Assembly (NCBI GenBank): GCA_964493635.1
Contig: CAZBOW010000007.1
Span: forward strand, 1-64,000
DNA: 64,000 bases
Source: OLB6 sp964493635
GTDB lineage: Bacteria > Bacteroidota > Ignavibacteria > Kapaibacteriales > Kapaibacteriaceae
Direction: 5' to 3'
Shown here: in pieces, positions 61,610 to 64,000 of the stretch
Numbering within the stretch: the first letter of the stretch is position 1
Layout: each line of letters begins with the position of its first letter
Notes under the pieces: model-generated
Told to the model about the DNA's origin: nothing
What the model saw: the letters and a program-made list of their open reading frames with translations, nothing else
Database searches by the model: none
Translations under genes and position numbers: made by a program

Positions 61610-62170
61610 TCGCCACTTAATGTTGCAGCCAATGCTCGGCAACTGCGTCGAGCTGACCTGCCGCCCCTGCAGCACGGCTGTAATGGCTGCGCGTAACTCG
61701 CCTCCGGTTACCGGCTCGCTATTGCCAGGGGTGGCGGCGTCGAACCGGCCGCGGTAGACGAGCACACCGCTGTGGTCGAACAGGTAGAAATCCGGCGTGC
61801 ATGCTGCCTGGTAGCTGCGGGCTACCTCTTGAGATTCGTCGAAGAGGTAGGGAAACGTGAAACGATGTGCCGCGGCAAAGTGTTGCATCTGCTCGGGGCC
61901 GTCCTGGGGATACGTGGCCGGGTCATTGGATGATACGCACAGGATCTGCACGCCCTGCTGTTGAGCCCATTGAGCCACGTCAACAAAGCGATCGATGATG
62001 TGGAGCACGTACGGACAATGGTTGCAGATGAAGGCTATCACCGTGATCGGATCCGAGGCGTTGCCGGACGGATACCGAACGGTACGCCCATCAACGGTGT
62101 TGATCATGGTCCACGACGGGGCGTGCGTGCCAAGTGGTAACATTGTCGATGGTGTTGCTGCCATGTCCAA
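61589..62170 (-). CDS. Thioredoxin-like/AhpC-TSA redoxin
   Basis: A 193-aa cytoplasmic redoxin with the active-site CxxC in FICNHCPYV near residue 49 and the cis-Pro in ACTPDFYLFDHSGVLVYRGR. It belongs to the group of thioredoxin-like proteins with the CNHCPYV signature, of unknown partner. The start is ATG 62170 or ATG 62164; neither has a strong RBS. Tail-to-tail overlap with argS. Confidence 0.82.
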   Translation of the reverse strand: MDMAATPSTMLPLGTHAPSWTMINTVDGRTVRYPSGNASDPITVIAFICNHCPYVLHIIDRFVDVAQWAQQQGVQILCVSSNDPATYPQDGPEQMQHFAAAHRFTFPYLFDESQEVARSYQAACTPDFYLFDHSGVLVYRGRFDAATPGNSEPVTGGELRAAITAVLQGRQVSSTQLPSIGCNIKWRSHHVRS

Positions 62171-62181
62171 ATGTATGCCTC

Positions 62182-62205
62182 ACAACACGACCTTTACAAC
62201 ACGAC
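62182..62205. repeat. 10-bp direct repeat in the redoxin-DUF4505 divergent region
   Basis: ACAACACGAC occurs at 62182-62191 and again at 62196-62205, a 14-bp period. It lies in the 50-bp space between two divergent genes, where a shared operator would sit. Confidence 0.8.
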
Positions 62206-62220
62206 GTTCAAAACGTAATC

Positions 62221-62634
62221 ATGCCATCCATGCGCGACTACTACTACCATGTTGATGATCGAGGAACCCTTACCCTGGATGGTGTTGTGCAGGACGATCC
62301 GGGATTTGTGGACTTCTTCTATCGGCGCCTTGCACCCACGGCCAACCCGTATTACCCCGACTATCCATTTGTGTCTCGCTGCGGCGACGAGCTCAACTAC
62401 CTCCACCCCGCCGACACTCCCATTGTGTTCACATCCTTCGATGGCGAGCGGCTGTTCTATGCGGCAACGCTCTCGGTGCCCTTCTACGCGGATCGACTGA
62501 GCTATTCCCAAGAGGGGATTCTCTACTACGAAGCTCCGGTAGGGGGCTGGGGGCGTGTTGTGCCGTCGGTAGCTATTCAGCTGGCCGCGTCGATGCAGCC
62601 CTGGGGTCCCTTCTTTGCCTACCAACGGCCGGAC
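62221..62634 (+). CDS. DUF4505/UPF0598 protein, C8orf82-like (3' end in gap)
   Basis: About 138 residues before the gap. YYYHVDDRGTLTLDGVVQDD, FVDFFYRRLAPTAN, YPFVSRCGDELNYLHPADTP and VFTSFDGERLFYAATLSVPF match the DUF4505 pattern, a family shared with the human mitochondrial protein C8orf82. The function is unknown. From the usual length, 20-60 residues are missing in the gap. ATG 62221 is the first of two close Met codons. Confidence 0.82.
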
Positions 62635-62734
62635 NNNNNNNNNNNNNNNNNNNNNNNNNNNNNNNNNNNNNNNNNNNNNNNNNNNNNNNNNNNNNNNNNN
62701 NNNNNNNNNNNNNNNNNNNNNNNNNNNNNNNNNN
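62635..62734. other. Scaffold gap (100 N) between the DUF4505 and thioesterase genes
   Basis: A 100-N placeholder. It hides the end of the DUF4505 gene and the start of the thioesterase gene. Confidence 0.95.
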
Positions 62735-62736
62735 GT

Positions 62737-63189
62737 CGCTTAGTACCGGTGCTTCCCCGCAATCTGGACCATCTCAAACTGCTGCGGCCTCGAGAGGCCA
62801 ATCTCTGTGTAGGCTGTGGAGCCGCCAACGAGTTTGGACTGGGTCTGAGCTTTGTTCACGATACGGAGTGCGATGAGGTCTTCACATATGTTACGCCTAA
62901 TGTGAGGATGCAGGGCGCACTCAACACAACCCACGGAGGGTTCGTGTCGCTCCTGTTAGACGAAACGATGGGTAAGTGCCTGAGCGTTCGGTCGATCAAG
63001 GCACCAACGGCACAGCTCAATGTGCGATTCCGTCGTCCGATGCTCCTCGGGATAGAGCATGAAATCCGAGCCAAGGTCGTGCGTCACACAGGGCGCAAAC
63101 ATGACCTTCACGGAACGATACGGTCCACTGCCGACGGATCCGTCGTAGCAGAAGCTGATGCCCTGTTTATCACGGCACGCTCGACCTAA
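62737..63189 (+). CDS. PaaI-type hotdog thioesterase (5' end in gap)
   Basis: One hundred and fifty residues are visible. CVGCGAANEFGLGLSFVHDT is a typical N-terminal segment, and the hotdog core has ALNTTHGGFVSLLLDETMGK with the catalytic Asp/Glu region. LNVRFRRPMLLG and DGSVVAEADALFI complete the fold. It hydrolyses acyl-CoA thioesters; substrate not known. The first codons are in the gap. Confidence 0.85.
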   Translation, partial: RLVPVLPRNLDHLKLLRPREANLCVGCGAANEFGLGLSFVHDTECDEVFTYVTPNVRMQGALNTTHGGFVSLLLDETMGKCLSVRSIKAPTAQLNVRFRRPMLLGIEHEIRAKVVRHTGRKHDLHGTIRSTADGSVVAEADALFITARST

Positions 63190-63234
63190 ACGCTCCACCA
63201 ACACCGTCCATTCCTACGCAACCAGCCAATACCT

Positions 63235-64000
63235 GTGAATCACGCACCTAACCTGTTGCTCTTCGGCGTTGTTGTCACGCTGATCTTTGTTGTGCTCGAC
63301 GCCTACGTGTTAACGTCGTGGTCGCGCTTTACGAAGCGCAATGCCATGCATCCGCTCTGGCGACGTATTCCTTGGGTGCTGTCGGTGATCTTTCTGGCAG
63401 CCACGATATGGGTGTTTTACCGTCGGCATGCGTTTCGGCTTGATGGCGTTGACGCCGTCCTGTTTGGACTAAGTAGCCTGTGGTTTCTTCCCAAGTTTGG
63501 CATCGTCTTGGTATTACTACTGCGGGACGTCTTCTCGGGAGCCATGCGTCTGCTGCATCGCAACGGTGAACGAAAATCCGAGCGCGTGTCGCACGAATCG
63601 GACGTTCCTGCAAGCACCGACCGCTCACGACGTGCCTTTCTTGGGAAATCTGCGTGGTCGCTCGCCGCAGTGCCGTACGTTATGGTGGGCAACGGCATGT
63701 GGCGAACCCTCTACGACTATCGCGTCTATCCCGTGGAGCTAACGCTTCCCTCGCTTCCGGCTGCCCTTGATGGCATCACGATCGTGCAGATTTCGGACAT
63801 CCATGCCGGTTCCTACATCGATCATCGACCGCTGCAGGAAGCACGCCGCATTATTGATGGCCTGCGTCCTGATGCGATTGTGATTACGGGCGATTTTGTC
63901 AATAGCAAGCCGGGTGAGTTGTCGGTGGTTGCAACGGAGATCGCCAAGATTCAGGCTCCGCTAGGAGTGTTCGCCACCTTAGGAAATCACGATCATTACC
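63235..64000 (+). CDS. Membrane-anchored metallophosphoesterase (runs off the window)
   Basis: The frame is open from GTG 63235 to the window end (255 codons). Three membrane helices (LLLFGVVVTLIFVVLDAYV, WVLSVIFLAATIWVFY, FLPKFGIVLVLLL) come first, then a short linker and the calcineurin-type domain: IVQISDIHAGSYID (D, H), VITGDFVNSK (GDxx) and ATLGNHDHY (GNHD). It resembles YkuE/YaeI-type phosphodiesterases. The C-terminal His motifs lie outside the window. Confidence 0.9.
   Translation, partial: MNHAPNLLLFGVVVTLIFVVLDAYVLTSWSRFTKRNAMHPLWRRIPWVLSVIFLAATIWVFYRRHAFRLDGVDAVLFGLSSLWFLPKFGIVLVLLLRDVFSGAMRLLHRNGERKSERVSHESDVPASTDRSRRAFLGKSAWSLAAVPYVMVGNGMWRTLYDYRVYPVELTLPSLPAALDGITIVQISDIHAGSYIDHRPLQEARRIIDGLRPDAIVITGDFVNSKPGELSVVATEIAKIQAPLGVFATLGNHDHY

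Overview
This 64 kb window is a chromosomal segment (roughly 57-60 % G+C by eye) from a Gram-negative member of the Bacteroidota/Chlorobiota (FCB) group, most like the Ignavibacteria/Kapabacteria side. The evidence is a fused LpxC-FabZ gene, a type IX secretion C-terminal sorting domain, the pheT-zapA-rny order, a 31-codon AURKAIP1/COX24-type ribosomal mini-gene, a GWxTD-domain protein and promoter elements of the TAnnTTTG type. The sequence is a scaffold: six runs of exactly 100 N mark gaps of unknown size, and they break clpB, the xseB/xseA junction, a crtC-like gene, mutL, the start of a thioesterase gene and an intergenic region.

Region 1 (1-8.08 kb) is accessory. It holds the end of a type I restriction specificity gene (hsdS), a stretch with small start-stop-overlapping ORFs, hsdR, decayed IS3-family fragments in opposite orientations, and a minus-strand block (unknown 280-aa protein, excisionase-like HTH protein, TOPRIM-DUF3987 primase/helicase-like protein, XRE regulator) that abuts the 3' end of an initiator tRNA gene. 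This looks like one end of an integrative element, with its integrase outside the window. Perfect or near-perfect 11-12 bp tandem duplications occur repeatedly here.

Region 2 (8.1-32.4 kb) is core. It contains initiator tRNA, pheT, a ZapB-like coiled-coil gene, zapA, a possible 6S RNA interval, rny; a haem-type TonB receptor and a DMT transporter; a ribosomal mini-protein; a TPR protein and an HU-like protein; then the envelope operon uppS-bamA-skp-skp2-lpxD-lpxC/fabZ-lpxA-DUF1207. ychF, an unknown gene, a HAD phosphatase, queG and trxB follow. A VWA-OmpA-SPOR protein and clpB run in the opposite direction.

Region 3 (33.9-52.1 kb) has plsY-gpsA facing xseA/xseB; ispF, an orphan sensor kinase, ruvX and a GWxTD protein; a glycosyltransferase divergent from a CrtC-like carotenoid hydratase, with mutL translationally coupled to crtC; a CpcT/CpeT-like gene and a FabL-type enoyl-ACP reductase; and an operon of fructose-bisphosphate aldolase, ABC exporter and cystathionine beta-synthase. 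The MutL is unusual: it has an Ile-Thr-Pro repeat linker that spans a gap, and its C-terminal domain has lost all three metal-site motifs of MutL endonucleases.

Region 4 (52.2-64 kb) has a 1,564-aa type IX-secreted VWA protein, a Tat-exported LD-carboxypeptidase, tRNA-Ser(GGA), an operon of ECF sigma factor, LytR_C protein, rsfS and argS, a redoxin, a DUF4505 (C8orf82-like) gene, a PaaI-type thioesterase and the start of a membrane metallophosphoesterase.

A recurring theme is short tandem repeats (6-14 bp units) at gene ends and in intergenic regions. Several of them lengthen protein tails or linkers with charged or ITP repeats. I saw no CRISPR array, no prophage structural genes and no complete insertion sequence.
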